DNA of 64,000 bases from Pseudomonas entomophila L48 (GCF_000026105.1 NC_008027.1:3802501-3866500), one strand, 5' to 3'; positions 1-11,629 are shown, counted from the first letter of the stretch. Program-made: numbers and translations. Notes: generated from the sequence alone by a model not told the origin.

Positions 1-2
1 CC

Positions 3-248
3 ATTGCTGGATGCGCCGCTACAGCCAAGACCGAGGTGAAGCGGGGAAAAAAGGGCTTGCATATCAATTGCTCAGGCCTCTCCTCATCGTGGGAGAAGTG
101 TTACAGCAAGGCTGCCGCCTCGTGTGGCAGCAAGGGCTACAAGGTCATTGCTCGCTCCGGTGACACTGACGAAGAGCCAGGGGATTATGTCTTCGGCATC
201 AACCCCGCCGGCTATACCAGCCGCAGCATGATCGTGATCTGCAAGTAA
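3..248 (+). CDS. Small lipoprotein, 5' end outside the window
   Basis: The open frame runs in from the window edge and ends at TAA 246-248. Its first visible residues are I-A-G-C-A-A, a lipobox with the lipidated Cys at bases 12-14, so the signal peptide lies mostly outside the window. A GTG at 36 could be read as a start, but the lipobox upstream in the same frame argues that the gene begins before base 1. The mature part is about 78 residues, with four further cysteines and a glycine-rich end. I do not recognise a domain. It resembles short conserved Pseudomonas surface lipoproteins of unknown role. A strong terminator follows it. Confidence 0.6.
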   Translation: MAGCAATAKTEVKRGKKGLHINCSGLSSSWEKCYSKAAASCGSKGYKVIARSGDTDEEPGDYVFGINPAGYTSRSMIVICK

Positions 249-250
249 GC

Positions 251-279
251 AAAAAGGGCAGCCAGTGGCTGCCCTTTTT
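251..279. terminator. Bidirectional rho-independent terminator
   Basis: A5, then GGGCAGCC, a 3-nt loop AGT, GGCTGCCC and T5. The run of A on one side and T on the other lets it work for the lipoprotein gene (plus) and for the aminopeptidase gene (minus), whose stop codon lies 11 bp away. Confidence 0.85.
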
Positions 280-289
280 CATTGGAAGG

Positions 290-2092
290 TCACAGTGGTG
301 CGGTACGTCGCACCAACCAATCCAGCGCATCGCCCTGAAGCAATGGCGAGACACGCTCTCGGACCGTTTGGTGATAAGCGTTGAGCCAGGCAATGTCGTC
401 CGCCCCAAGCTGCTCCGGCAAGAGGCAACGGGTATCGATCGGACACAAGGTCAGCGTCTCGAACGCCAGGAAGTCGCCGAAGACACTGCTCCCCACTTCA
501 CGATTGACGACCAGGTTCTCGATGCGCACCCCCCACTCACCAGGGCGATAGGTGCCCGGCTCGATCGAACTGATCATCCCCGGTTGCATCGCCGTCTGTG
601 GCGCGGTGGCCGCCTGGTAGGCAATGACCTGTGGCCCTTCGTGCACGTTCATGAAGTAGCCCACACCATGGCCTGTGCCATGGCCGTAGTCGACCTGATC
701 TGCCCAGATAGGCGCACGGGCAATGGCGTCGAGCAGCGGTGAGAGGATGCCGCGCGGAAACTTTGCCCGCGACAACGCGATCATGCCTTTGAGCACTCGC
801 GTGCAGTCGGCCTTCTGTACGTCGCTCGGCTGGCCGATGGGTACCATCCGGGTGATATCCGTCGTCCCCCCCAGGTACTGGCCGCCCGAATCGATCAGCA
901 ACAACCCATCACCTTCGATCACCGCGTGGGACTCGTCAGTCGCCCGATAGTGGGGCATCGCGCCGTTGGCGTTATAAGCGGCAATCGTGGAGAAGCTCAG
1001 CGATACAAAATCCGGGCGCCGGGCACGGGCGGCGCTCAGTCGCTCGTCAACGGTCAATTCGGTGATGCGCTCCTTGCCCAGGTTCGCCTCGAACCAGGCA
1101 AAGAACTCGCAAAGCGCAGCGCCATCTTGCTCCATGGCCCGACGAATATGCTTGAGATCACCCTCATCCTTGCGCGACTTGCTCAAGGTGGTCGGGTTGA
1201 TGCCCTCGACCAGACGCACCTGCGTGTCGAGGTGCTCGATCAGGCCACACGTGACCCGCGCCGGATCTACCTGCAGGCTGCTGCCCGGGGCGATCGCCGC
1301 AAGGGCTGTGCCCACCTCGTCGTAATCACGAACTTCGATACCATCGGCCGCGAGCACGTTGCGCAAGTGACCATCGACCTTGTCCTTGCCGACGAACAGG
1401 TAGGCCTTGTCCTGGCTGATCAAGGCGAACGAGACGAATACCGGGTTGTAGGAGACATCGCTGCCCCGGAGGTTGAACAACCAGGCGATATCGTCGAGGG
1501 TCGCGATAAAATGCCAGTCGGCACCTTTTTCCAGCAGTGTCTTGCGCAGGTCCTCCAGCTTGCGTGAACGGCTGACCGTCGCATGAGGCGGCAGGTGTTG
1601 GTATACAGGATTGCCTGGCAGGCCAGGCCGCTCGATCCATACCTGCTTGAGCAGGTCCGAGTGAGTCTGCAAACGTGCGCCACGGGCTTCCAGGCGCTCG
1701 CCTAGCTGTCGCGCCGAAGCCAACGCCATGACCGCGCCGTCCACCGCGACCGTGCCCTTGGCCTGTTCGCCAAGCCACTCCAGCGCCCCCGGTTGCCCAG
1801 GCCGCAGCTTCATCAATTCAATGCTGCTGCCCGCCAGCTCCTTCTCGGCCTGCTCCCAATAACGGCTATCGGCCCACACGCCGGCAAAATCTGCCGTCAC
1901 CACCAGCGTGCCCACCGAACCGTGGAATCCGGACAACCATTGCCGCCCCTGCCAATACCCTGGCAGGTACTCGGACAGGTGCGGGTCGGCCGACGGTACC
2001 AGCAGGGCATCCACACCCTCCCTGGCCATGGCCTCACGCACACGGGCCAGACGTGCCGGCACGGTTTCCGGAAGGGGGGACTGACTGTTCAT
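290..2092 (-). CDS. M24-family Xaa-Pro aminopeptidase (aminopeptidase P)
   Basis: This 600-residue protein fits the long aminopeptidase P type (creatinase-like N-terminal domains followed by a C-terminal M24 pita-bread domain). Such enzymes remove an N-terminal residue next to proline, using two metal ions in the cytoplasm. Visible M24 motifs include DSGGQYLGGTTDITR (first metal-ligand Asp residues), HGTGHGVG and SSIEPG near the C-terminus. The ATG at 2092 (MNSQSPLP) was chosen because AGGAG lies 7 bases upstream. The longer open frame up to 2317 has no ribosome site and overlaps the end of the next gene. It lies downstream of the monooxygenase gene on the same strand, with a 130-bp gap. Confidence 0.9.
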   Translation of the reverse strand: MNSQSPLPETVPARLARVREAMAREGVDALLVPSADPHLSEYLPGYWQGRQWLSGFHGSVGTLVVTADFAGVWADSRYWEQAEKELAGSSIELMKLRPGQPGALEWLGEQAKGTVAVDGAVMALASARQLGERLEARGARLQTHSDLLKQVWIERPGLPGNPVYQHLPPHATVSRSRKLEDLRKTLLEKGADWHFIATLDDIAWLFNLRGSDVSYNPVFVSFALISQDKAYLFVGKDKVDGHLRNVLAADGIEVRDYDEVGTALAAIAPGSSLQVDPARVTCGLIEHLDTQVRLVEGINPTTLSKSRKDEGDLKHIRRAMEQDGAALCEFFAWFEANLGKERITELTVDERLSAARARRPDFVSLSFSTIAAYNANGAMPHYRATDESHAVIEGDGLLLIDSGGQYLGGTTDITRMVPIGQPSDVQKADCTRVLKGMIALSRAKFPRGILSPLLDAIARAPIWADQVDYGHGTGHGVGYFMNVHEGPQVIAYQAATAPQTAMQPGMISSIEPGTYRPGEWGVRIENLVVNREVGSSVFGDFLAFETLTLCPIDTRCLLPEQLGADDIAWLNAYHQTVRERVSPLLQGDALDWLVRRTAPL

Positions 2093-2222
2093 GCGCACTC
2101 CTGCGAATTCATCTTGACTGATCCAGGCCAAGGATAATGGTACAGCCCGCGAGCGCCCGCAATCTTCCCGGCGCATACAGGGCACGCTTTGCCCCAAGCA
2201 CCCTGTGACCGTGCAGTCAAAC

Positions 2223-2591
2223 TTATCGCGCCGCAGTGCCGACCTGGCAGTGCAGGCCGCCATCGTTACCGCGCACCAGGCTGCGCAGGGCCTGGTACGC
2301 AGCGAAGTTGACGCCACGCGCCTGGTGCTGGCTCAACAGTTCCAGAAAAGGCTCCTCGACAAAGCAATCCGCAGCGGCGGCCCACGCCTGGCGCGATTGC
2401 CACTGCAGGTACTGCAACACCCGGCAACCATCGTCGCTGGCCTGGATGCTGACACCTTGCAAGCCTTCACACCGTTGCGCCAGATGCTCGCTGCGGGCCA
2501 CCAGCGCCTGCGCCAAGGCCGCCTGCCGCCCAGGCGGCACGTCGTATTCGATCATTTGGGTGAACCACAGGGAATGGGAATGAACCGCCAT
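2223..2591 (-). CDS. ABM-superfamily monooxygenase-like protein, likely SoxR target
   Basis: The 122-residue protein looks like a small ferredoxin-like antibiotic-biosynthesis-monooxygenase (ABM) fold, starting [18 protein letters not shown] with the usual alternation of strands and a long helix. Such proteins oxidise or bind small aromatic or quinone-like molecules; the substrate here is unknown. The ATG at 2591 is preceded by AAGGAGA. It is divergent from soxR, and the 85-bp gap holds a promoter with a SoxR operator in its 19-bp spacer. In P. aeruginosa soxR sits next to a similar monooxygenase gene that belongs to its regulon, so redox-cycling compounds probably induce this gene. That last point is inference from context. 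Confidence 0.75.
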   Translation of the reverse strand: MAVHSHSLWFTQMIEYDVPPGRQAALAQALVARSEHLAQRCEGLQGVSIQASDDGCRVLQYLQWQSRQAWAAAADCFVEEPFLELLSQHQARGVNFAAYQALRSLVRGNDGGLHCQVGTAAR

Positions 2592-2634
2592 GGACTGTCT
2601 CCTTGATTCCGGCACTTGCAGCCAGTTGCCGCGG

Positions 2635-2665
2635 AGGGTAAAACCTCCAGTTAACTCAAGGTCAA
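2635..2665 (-). promoter_or_regulatory. SoxR-controlled promoter with SoxR operator
   Basis: On the minus strand: TTGACC (2665-2660), a 19-bp spacer, then TACCCT (2640-2635). A 19-bp spacer is the long spacer typical of MerR-family activated promoters. The spacer region holds CCTCCAGTTAACTCAAGG (2644-2661), which matches the E. coli soxS operator CCTCAAGTTAACTTGAGG at 15 of 18 positions. It reads toward the monooxygenase gene. Confidence 0.85.
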
Positions 2666-2676
2666 GGATTTTCTGC

Positions 2677-3129
2677 ATGAAGACGCCCCCTTCCCCGGAG
2701 CGACTGCTCAGTGTCGGTCAGCTGGCCGCGCGCAGCGGGGTGGCGGTGACCGCCCTGCACTTCTACGAAACCAAGGGCCTGATCCACAGCATCCGCAACG
2801 CCGGCAACCAGCGCCGCTATCCGCGTGCCGTACTACGTCGGGTGGCGGTGATCAAGATGGCACAACGCCTGGGCATCCCCCTGGCGGACATCGCCGAGGC
2901 ACTGGCCACCCTGCCCCGCGACCACACGCCGACGGCCGCTGACTGGCAGCGCCTCTCCGCGCAATGGCGTGACGATCTTGATCGGCGTATTGAGCAGATG
3001 ATGTTGCTGCGCGACCAGCTCGATGGTTGCATCGGCTGCGGCTGCATGTCGCTGAAGGAGTGCCCGCTGCGCAATCATCACGATCATCTCGCGCAAGATG
3101 GGCCTGGCCCCCACCCCTCGATAGCGTGA
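2677..3129 (+). CDS. soxR: Redox-sensitive transcriptional activator SoxR
   Basis: This 150-residue MerR-family regulator has an N-terminal winged helix (about residues 11-80, with [21 protein letters not shown]) and a dimer helix. It carries the SoxR iron-sulfur motif with Cys118, Cys121, Cys123 and Cys129 ([12 protein letters not shown]). The [2Fe-2S] cluster senses oxidation by redox-cycling drugs, phenazines or nitric oxide, and the protein then untwists long-spacer promoters. ATG 2677 was chosen because the MerR domain begins right after it; the open frame further upstream runs through the operator. The divergent monooxygenase gene is its probable target. Pseudomonas lacks SoxS, so SoxR acts directly. 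Confidence 0.95.
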   Translation: MKTPPSPERLLSVGQLAARSGVAVTALHFYETKGLIHSIRNAGNQRRYPRAVLRRVAVIKMAQRLGIPLADIAEALATLPRDHTPTAADWQRLSAQWRDDLDRRIEQMMLLRDQLDGCIGCGCMSLKECPLRNHHDHLAQDGPGPHPSIA

Positions 3130-3137
3130 CAGATGCG

Positions 3138-3713
3138 TCAGATCACCACATTGCGTACAAAGCGCACAGCCACGTCGCCGTCATTGCGGTAGGCATAACG
3201 GCAATCGCTGGGAAAAACAAAGAACTCGCCACTGCGCAAGCGCTGTTCCTGCCCCTCGATCACCAGGGTCAGGCAGCCTTCGGCGACATAGATCTGCTCA
3301 CGCCATCCCGCCGCATCGGCCTCACTGGTGTAGCACTCGCCGGGGGCCAGGGTCCACTCCCACAGCTCGACCTCACGCCGCGCCGGGCTGCTGCCGAGCA
3401 GCACGGCGCGGCTGCCGGGATGCTCGCCGGCCCACGCCAGCTCGTCGATACGACTGGGGTCGCGCTGGTCGGGCGCCTGGATCAGGGTGCTGAATGCCAC
3501 GCCAAGGGCCTCGGCGATCAGGTCCAGGGTCGTCAGGCTGACATTCTTCTCGCCCGCTTCGATGGCCACCAGCATCCGCCGGCTCACTCCTGAACGTTCC
3601 GAGAGAGCGGCCTGGCTCAAGCCTGCATCACTTCGCAAGCGGCGGACATTCTGGCTGACATGCTGCAACACCGACGCGCGGTGTTCGGAATCTTTGTGCA
3701 CTATATTGCTCAC
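3138..3713 (-). CDS. XRE-family regulator with C-terminal cupin domain
   Basis: The 191-residue protein joins an N-terminal helix-turn-helix (about residues 20-75, VRRLRSDAGLSQAALSERSG) to a C-terminal cupin barrel (about 110-190). XRE-cupin proteins usually sense a small molecule in the cupin and repress a neighbouring transporter or catabolic gene. The start is uncertain: GTG at 3713 and GTG at 3701 both lack a good ribosome site, and no ATG lies in the right place. It is divergent from the DMT exporter gene, and two similar 19-bp sites lie in and next to the gap, so it probably controls the exporter and itself. Confidence 0.85.
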   Translation of the reverse strand: MSNIVHKDSEHRASVLQHVSQNVRRLRSDAGLSQAALSERSGVSRRMLVAIEAGEKNVSLTTLDLIAEALGVAFSTLIQAPDQRDPSRIDELAWAGEHPGSRAVLLGSSPARREVELWEWTLAPGECYTSEADAAGWREQIYVAEGCLTLVIEGQEQRLRSGEFFVFPSDCRYAYRNDGDVAVRFVRNVVI

Positions 3714-3743
3714 TGATAGAAGTTGCGCAGTATACTGCCCACT
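3696..3743. promoter_or_regulatory. Two direct-repeat operator candidates between XRE-cupin and DMT genes
   Basis: GTGCACTATATTGCTCACT (3696-3714) and GCGCAGTATACTGCCCACT (3725-3743) agree at 15 of 19 positions and are 29 bp apart. Each is centred on a GCA-N6-TGC dyad; the second contains the perfect palindrome CAGTATACTG. The second also contains TATACT, a possible -10 for the plus-strand exporter gene. The first overlaps the presumed start of the regulator gene. Confidence 0.55.
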
Positions 3744-3785
3744 TTGCGGCGGATTGTGCGCCGCCCCTTTCGAGTACGCAAGACC

Positions 3786-4730
3786 ATGAGCCAAGCCCCC
3801 AGCCACAAACCCGCCGTCACCTTCCGCCTGAGCAAGGCTGAACTGGTGCTGGTGTTCATCACCATGCTCTGGGGCGGCACCTTCCTGATCGTGCACAACG
3901 TCATGACCGTCAGCGGCCCGATGTTCTTCGTTGGCTTGCGCTTCGCCGCCGCCGCGCTGTTCGTCGGCCTTGTCTCGGCGCGCTCACTGCCGGGGCTGAC
4001 CTTCACCGAACTGAAGGCCGGGGTGTTCATCGGCGTGTCGATCATGCTGGGATACGGCTTGCAGACCATGGGCCTGCAAACCATCAGCAGCAGCCAGTCG
4101 GCGTTCATCACCGCGCTTTACGTGCCCTTCGTACCCCTGCTGCAATGGCTGGTGCTGGGGCGCCGCCCAGGCCTGATGCCGAGCCTGGGCATCGGCCTGG
4201 CCTTCGCTGGCCTGATGCTGCTGGCCGGCCCCGAGGGCGGCGCGCTGCACTTCAGCGAGGGTGAACTGGTGACCTTGGTCAGTGCCGTGGCGATTGCCGG
4301 CGAGATCATCCTGATCAGCCGCTACGCCGGCAAGGTCGATGTACGCCGGGTCACCGTGGTGCAATTGGCGACCGCCTCGGTACTGGCGTTCCTGATGATC
4401 GTCCCCACCCAGGAACGCCTCCCCGACTTCTCCTGGCTGCTGCTGGTCAGTGCCGTGGGCCTGGGCGCGATGAGCGCGGTGATTCAGGTGGCGATGAACT
4501 GGGCGCAGAAGTCCGTCTCGCCCACCCGCGCCACCCTGATCTACGCCGGAGAACCGGTGTGGGCAGGCATCGTCGGGCGTATCGCGGGTGAGCGCCTGCC
4601 AGGTGTGGCCCTGCTTGGCGGGTTGCTGATTGTCCTGGCGGTGGTGGTGAGCGAGCTGAAAATTCGTCGCGCAGACGAAACCGCCATTGCCGACGACGAT
4701 GCGCAACGCCAGCGTGAAGCCGGCCTGTAA
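3786..4730 (+). CDS. DMT-family (EamA) transporter
   Basis: A 314-residue inner-membrane protein with about ten hydrophobic helices in two EamA repeats. The first repeat starts near residue 14 (ELVLVFITMLWGGTFLIVHN) and the second near residue 160. Members of the drug/metabolite transporter superfamily export amino acids, metabolites or drugs; the substrate cannot be told from sequence. ATG 3786 puts the first helix at the right distance, although the ribosome site is weak. The divergent XRE-cupin regulator and the paired sites in the gap suggest substrate-controlled expression. Confidence 0.9.
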   Translation: MSQAPSHKPAVTFRLSKAELVLVFITMLWGGTFLIVHNVMTVSGPMFFVGLRFAAAALFVGLVSARSLPGLTFTELKAGVFIGVSIMLGYGLQTMGLQTISSSQSAFITALYVPFVPLLQWLVLGRRPGLMPSLGIGLAFAGLMLLAGPEGGALHFSEGELVTLVSAVAIAGEIILISRYAGKVDVRRVTVVQLATASVLAFLMIVPTQERLPDFSWLLLVSAVGLGAMSAVIQVAMNWAQKSVSPTRATLIYAGEPVWAGIVGRIAGERLPGVALLGGLLIVLAVVVSELKIRRADETAIADDDAQRQREAGL

Positions 4731-4821
4731 AGCCGCCAGCACCCGCTATGCTCTGAAAGAAACTGTTATAAAAAAACAGCTTGTCACAGCACATTTGTAG
4801 GATTCTGCAACTGCTCGCGTG

Positions 4822-4850
4822 TTGGTGATCAACGGCCCGGCACGTATGAT
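4822..4850 (+). promoter_or_regulatory. Sigma-70 promoter of the antiporter operon
   Basis: TTGGTG (4822-4827), a 17-bp spacer and TATGAT (4845-4850). Transcription would begin near 4857. This excludes the in-frame TTG at 4853 as the start of mnhA and supports the ATG at 4880. Confidence 0.65.
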
Positions 4851-4879
4851 CCTTGGCAAACTTCTCAGAACAGAACGCT

Positions 4880-7785
<2,906 letters not shown>

Positions 7786-7786
<1 letters not shown>

Positions 7787-8130
7787 TGGAAGAAGTCATT
7801 GCAGTCGCCATCGGTGTCCTGGCCGCCTCCGGGGTCTGGTTGATCCTGCGCCCACGGACGTACCAGGTGATCATGGGCCTGTGCCTGCTCTCGTATGGGG
7901 TCAACCTGTTCATCTTCAGCATGGGCAGCCTGTTCATCGGCAAGGAACCGATCATCAAGGATGGGGTGCCCCACGATCTGTTGCACTACACCGACCCGCT
8001 GCCCCAGGCTCTGGTGCTGACCGCCATCGTCATCAGCTTTGCCATGACCGCGTTGTTCCTGGTGGTATTGCTGGCTTCGCGCGGCCTCACCGGCACCGAC
8101 CATGTCGACGGCCGGGAGCGTGAGGAATGA
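7786..8130 (+). CDS. mnhC: Na+/H+ antiporter subunit C
   Basis: A 114-residue, three-helix protein related to NuoK of complex I (MEEVIAVAIGVLAASGVWLI start; YGVNLFIFSMGSLF in the second helix). It is an essential small subunit of the Mrp antiporter. The start codon overlaps the stop of the A/B gene (TGATG) and its own stop overlaps the next ATG, so it is coupled on both sides. Confidence 0.95.
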
Positions 8131-9806
8131 GCACCATGAATCAACTGGTCATCGCACCGATCCTGCTACCACTGGTGACCGCCGCGCTGATGTTGCTGAT
8201 CGGTGAAAAACACCGCTGGCTGAAGGCGCGCCTGAACCTGCTTTCCACGTTCGCCGGCCTGGGCATCGCCGTTTCGCTGCTGATGTGGGTACGCACCCAG
8301 GGGCAGGCCGAGTCCATCGGTGTCTACCTGCCGGGCAACTGGCCGGCGCCGTTCGGCATCGTGCTGGTGGTGGACCACCTGTCGGCGTTGCTGCTGGTGC
8401 TGACCGGTATCGTCGGCAGCAGTGCACTGCTGTTCGCCCGGGCGCGCTGGGACGGCGCCGGTGCCAGCTTCCACGCCTTGTTCCAGATCCAGCTGATGGG
8501 CCTGTACGGCGCCTTCCTGACCGCCGACCTGTTCAACCTGTTCGTGTTCTTCGAAGTCCTGCTGGCGGCCTCCTACGGCCTGCTGCTGCACGGCTCGGGC
8601 CGGGCGCGGGTCAAGGCCGGGCTGCACTACATCGCCATCAACCTGTTCGCTTCGTCGCTGTTCCTGGTCGGTGCGGCCATGCTCTATGGCGTGACCGGCA
8701 CCCTGAACATGGCCGACCTGGCCCTGAAAGTTCCGCTGGTGCCTGAAGCCGACCGCGGCTTGCTGCATGCCGGTGCGGCCATCCTGGCAATCGCCTTCCT
8801 GGCCAAGGCCGGGATCTGGCCGCTGAACTTCTGGCTGGTACCCGCCTACTCGTCCGCCAGTGCGCCCGTGGCTGCGCTGTTCGCAATCATGACCAAAGTC
8901 GGCCTGTACGCGGTGCTGCGTCTGTGGACCTTGCTGTTCTCCGGCCAGGCCGGCGCCTCGTCGTACTTCGGTGGGGACTGGCTGGTTTACGGTGGGCTGG
9001 TGACGCTGGCCGTGGCAGCCACTTCCATCCTTGCCGCCCAGCGCGTCGACCGCCTGGCAGCACTGAGCATCCTGGTATCGGCCGGCACCCTGCTGGCAGC
9101 GGTTGGCTTTGGACAAACCGTACTGACCGGTGCCGCCCTGTTCTACCTGGCGAGTTCGACCCTGGCGCTGTGTGCACTGTTCCTGCTGGCCGAGCTGATC
9201 GAGCGCTCACGTTCGGTCAACGAAGCACCACTGGACGATGAGGAAGATGCAATGCCTCCGGCATTGGTAGCGTCGCACCCTGCCAAGGGGATCAACCTGG
9301 ACGACGATCAGAAGGCCGTGATCGGCCAGATCATCCCCTGGACCATGGCTTTCCTTGGCCTGAGTTTCATCGCCTGCGCCCTGCTGGTGATCGGCATGCC
9401 ACCGCTGTCGGGCTTCATCGGCAAGCTGAACCTGATCAGCGCGCTCTTCAACCCCGAAGGGCTGGGTGTCACCGCGCAGAAACCTGTCGGTGCCGCTGGC
9501 TGGACCCTGGTCACCTTGCTGCTACTTTCGGGCCTGGCCTCGCTGATCGCCTTCGGGCGTGTCGGCATCCAACGCTTCTGGAAGCCCGAGGAGCGCCCCT
9601 CGCCAGTCCTGCGAGGCTACGAGTGCATACCCGTCGCCATCCTGCTGGCCCTGTGCATCTTCCTCAGCCTCAAGGCCGAGCCGCTGTTGCGTTACACGCA
9701 GGACACCGCCGCCAGCCTGCAGGCACCCGACACCTATATCAATGCGGTGATGGCGACCCGGCCATTGCCTGGCCCTACCACGCTCAATGCCGAGGCACAG
9801 CCATGA
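8127..9806 (+). CDS. mnhD: Na+/H+ antiporter subunit D
   Basis: A 559-residue polytopic protein of the NuoM/NuoN type, the second proton-channel subunit of the Mrp complex. The core motif is around residues 225-260 (AKAGIWPLNFWLVPAYSSAS). An acidic cytoplasmic loop lies at about residues 365-395. ATG 8127 overlaps the stop of mnhC; a second ATG nine bases later (8136) is an alternative start. The stop overlaps the ATG of mnhE. Confidence 0.95.
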   Translation: MSTMNQLVIAPILLPLVTAALMLLIGEKHRWLKARLNLLSTFAGLGIAVSLLMWVRTQGQAESIGVYLPGNWPAPFGIVLVVDHLSALLLVLTGIVGSSALLFARARWDGAGASFHALFQIQLMGLYGAFLTADLFNLFVFFEVLLAASYGLLLHGSGRARVKAGLHYIAINLFASSLFLVGAAMLYGVTGTLNMADLALKVPLVPEADRGLLHAGAAILAIAFLAKAGIWPLNFWLVPAYSSASAPVAALFAIMTKVGLYAVLRLWTLLFSGQAGASSYFGGDWLVYGGLVTLAVAATSILAAQRVDRLAALSILVSAGTLLAAVGFGQTVLTGAALFYLASSTLALCALFLLAELIERSRSVNEAPLDDEEDAMPPALVASHPAKGINLDDDQKAVIGQIIPWTMAFLGLSFIACALLVIGMPPLSGFIGKLNLISALFNPEGLGVTAQKPVGAAGWTLVTLLLLSGLASLIAFGRVGIQRFWKPEERPSPVLRGYECIPVAILLALCIFLSLKAEPLLRYTQDTAASLQAPDTYINAVMATRPLPGPTTLNAEAQP

Positions 9807-10291
9807 ACCGACTGTTCCCCGCCCCCTTGCTGTCCGTGGCGCTGTTCGTGCTGTGGCTGCTGCTGAACCTGTCGATCAGTCCGGGCAACCTGCTGCTGGG
9901 CGCCGCGCTGGGTGTCCTCGCCCCGATCCTGATGGCGCCGCTGCGCCCGCAACACGCCCACGTGCGTCGCCCACTGGTGATCGCCCGGCTGATCGGCCGT
10001 GTGGGTATCGATGTGGTAGTTTCCAACCTGCAAGTGGCACGAGGGGTACTGCGGGCCAGCACCAAGCCACCGCGCTCGGCTTTCGTGCACATCCCCCTCG
10101 CCCTGCGCGACGCGCACGGCTTGGCGGCGCTCTCGATGATCACCACCGTGGTGCCGGGCACCATCTGGTCGGAACTGGCCCTGGACCGCAGTGTACTGCT
10201 GCTGCACGTGTTCGACCTGGACGACGAAGCAGCGTTCGTCGAGCATTTCAAGCACACCTATGAACGCCCGCTGATGGAGATTTTCGAATGA
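9803..10291 (+). CDS. mnhE: Na+/H+ antiporter subunit E
   Basis: A 162-residue protein with two N-terminal hydrophobic helices and a soluble C-terminal domain (VVPGTIWSELALDRSVLLLHVFDLDD), the standard layout of MnhE. Its role is structural within the Mrp complex. The start codon overlaps the mnhD stop and its stop overlaps the mnhF start. Confidence 0.93.
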   Translation: MNRLFPAPLLSVALFVLWLLLNLSISPGNLLLGAALGVLAPILMAPLRPQHAHVRRPLVIARLIGRVGIDVVVSNLQVARGVLRASTKPPRSAFVHIPLALRDAHGLAALSMITTVVPGTIWSELALDRSVLLLHVFDLDDEAAFVEHFKHTYERPLMEIFE

Positions 10292-10566
10292 GCGGCCTGC
10301 TTGCCAACGCCGTCCTCGCCAGCCTGTTCATCTTCGCCCTGGCCATGGGCCTGACGTTGATCCGGCTGTTCCGCGGCCCCTCTGCCCAGGACCGCGTACT
10401 GGCCCTGGACTACCTGTACATCCTGGGCATGCTGATGATGCTGGTGCTGGGCATCCGCTACGCCAGCGACACCTACTTCGAAGGCGCACTGCTGATTGCC
10501 CTGTTCGGCTTCGTTGGCTCGTTCGCCCTGGCCAAATTCCTGCTGCGAGGCGAGGTGATCGAATGA
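10288..10566 (+). CDS. mnhF: Na+/H+ antiporter subunit F
   Basis: A 92-residue protein with three hydrophobic helices and the family motif RLFRGPSAQDRVLALDYL in the first loop. It is a small subunit of the Mrp complex; relatives have been linked to cation or bile-salt efflux. It overlaps its neighbours by 4 bp on both sides. Confidence 0.93.
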   Translation: MSGLLANAVLASLFIFALAMGLTLIRLFRGPSAQDRVLALDYLYILGMLMMLVLGIRYASDTYFEGALLIALFGFVGSFALAKFLLRGEVIE

Positions 10567-10928
10567 ATGAGATCGTTGTCTTGCCGTTCTGGCTGGAACT
10601 GGTCGTCTCCGCGCTGCTGCTCATCGGCAGCCTGTTCGCATTGATTGGCGCCATCGGCCTGGTGCGTCTGAAAGAGTTCTTCCAACGCATGCACCCGCCC
10701 GCGCTGGCTTCGACCATTGGCGCCTGGTGCGTGTCGCTGGCGTCGATTCTCTACTTCTCGGTGCTCAAGCAAACCCCGGTGCTGCACGCCTGGCTGATAC
10801 CGATCCTGCTGTCGATCACCGTGCCCGTCACCACGCTACTACTGGCCAGGGCGGCGCTATTTCGCAAGCGCACTTCGGGAGAAAACGTACCGGAGGAGGT
10901 CAGCAGCGGCCGCGACAGCGGCAACTGA
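10563..10928 (+). CDS. mnhG: Na+/H+ antiporter subunit G
   Basis: A 121-residue protein with three helices and the MnhG signature GLVRLKEFFQRMHPPALAST. It is the last gene of the antiporter operon; the ATG overlaps the mnhF stop. The C-terminal tail after residue 100 is charged and variable. Confidence 0.93.
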   Translation: MNEIVVLPFWLELVVSALLLIGSLFALIGAIGLVRLKEFFQRMHPPALASTIGAWCVSLASILYFSVLKQTPVLHAWLIPILLSITVPVTTLLLARAALFRKRTSGENVPEEVSSGRDSGN

Positions 10929-10946
10929 GCGTACCTGCACGCCTGC

Positions 10947-11147
10947 TCACTCCTGGGTCAGGCGCTGCAGCTCCCGGCGAACCATCGCCGCGTAGGGGGC
11001 CGGGCTCAGCGCGTAGAGCTGGCCTGCCACCCAGCCCAACCATGCCCCCTGCAGCGCCTCCCGTTGCGCCAGCAACCGCTCGGCCTGCTCGGCGGCCCGG
11101 GCCTGATGCTCACGATGAAAGTCAGCGCGGCTGCCCGCCTCGCTCAT
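10947..11147 (-). CDS. Small conserved-looking protein of unknown function
   Basis: A 66-residue, alanine- and arginine-rich helical protein (MSEAGSRADFHREHQARAAE start). Its ATG overlaps the stop of the gene upstream (ATGA), so the two are translationally coupled and probably work together. I do not recognise a family. Confidence 0.6.
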   Translation of the reverse strand: MSEAGSRADFHREHQARAAEQAERLLAQREALQGAWLGWVAGQLYALSPAPYAAMVRRELQRLTQE

Positions 11148-11614
11148 TCGCTGGCCTTGAATGTGGTCAATTCACCCTTGCGCCATTTTGCGACCTTGCC
11201 GGTGACCGCCTTGAGCAGCTTGCCCAGGCCTTCCTGGACCTGTTGCTGGGCCGCGAACACCATCATCACCCCATGCCCTTCACGGAACACGATGGCATCA
11301 CCTTCCGGCACCGAGACGAACGCATAGTCGCCCTGGCCATAGACATTCAACTTGATCTCGCGAAAACGCAGTTCGAGCTTGCCGCCTTCACGGCTGGGCA
11401 ACACCGCTGCGCGGAAATGGTCGCCTACTTTCAATTCAAGGCGCTGCTTGTCATCGACCACCATCGCGCTGTCGGTGTCGATCTCGGCCATGTACAGGCC
11501 TTCGGGGTTCTGCTCGGTGACGTAGATGAAACGCCCCTGAAAGAGCTTGACCAGCTTGGCGCGCAAATCGCCCAAGGCAAACAACGCATGGGTATCCAGA
11601 GTACTGACTGCCAA
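11144..11614 (-). CDS. Protein of unknown function, coupled to the 66-residue protein
   Basis: A 156-residue protein with several predicted beta strands in the middle (RFIYVTEQNPEGLYMAEIDT, then VGDHFRAAVLPSREGGKLEL) and a helical basic C-terminus. The TTG at 11614 is preferred because GAGGAG lies seven bases upstream; a GTG at 11629 would place that ribosome site inside the gene. No signal peptide or membrane helix is seen. It forms a two-gene unit with the 66-residue gene. Function unknown. Confidence 0.6.
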   Translation of the reverse strand: MAVSTLDTHALFALGDLRAKLVKLFQGRFIYVTEQNPEGLYMAEIDTDSAMVVDDKQRLELKVGDHFRAAVLPSREGGKLELRFREIKLNVYGQGDYAFVSVPEGDAIVFREGHGVMMVFAAQQQVQEGLGKLLKAVTGKVAKWRKGELTTFKASE

Positions 11615-11629
11615 TGAAAAGCTCCTCAC

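Noticed and set aside
4853..4879. TTG start nine codons upstream for mnhA
   Set aside because: It falls before the transcription start expected from the promoter at 4822-4850 and has no ribosome site.
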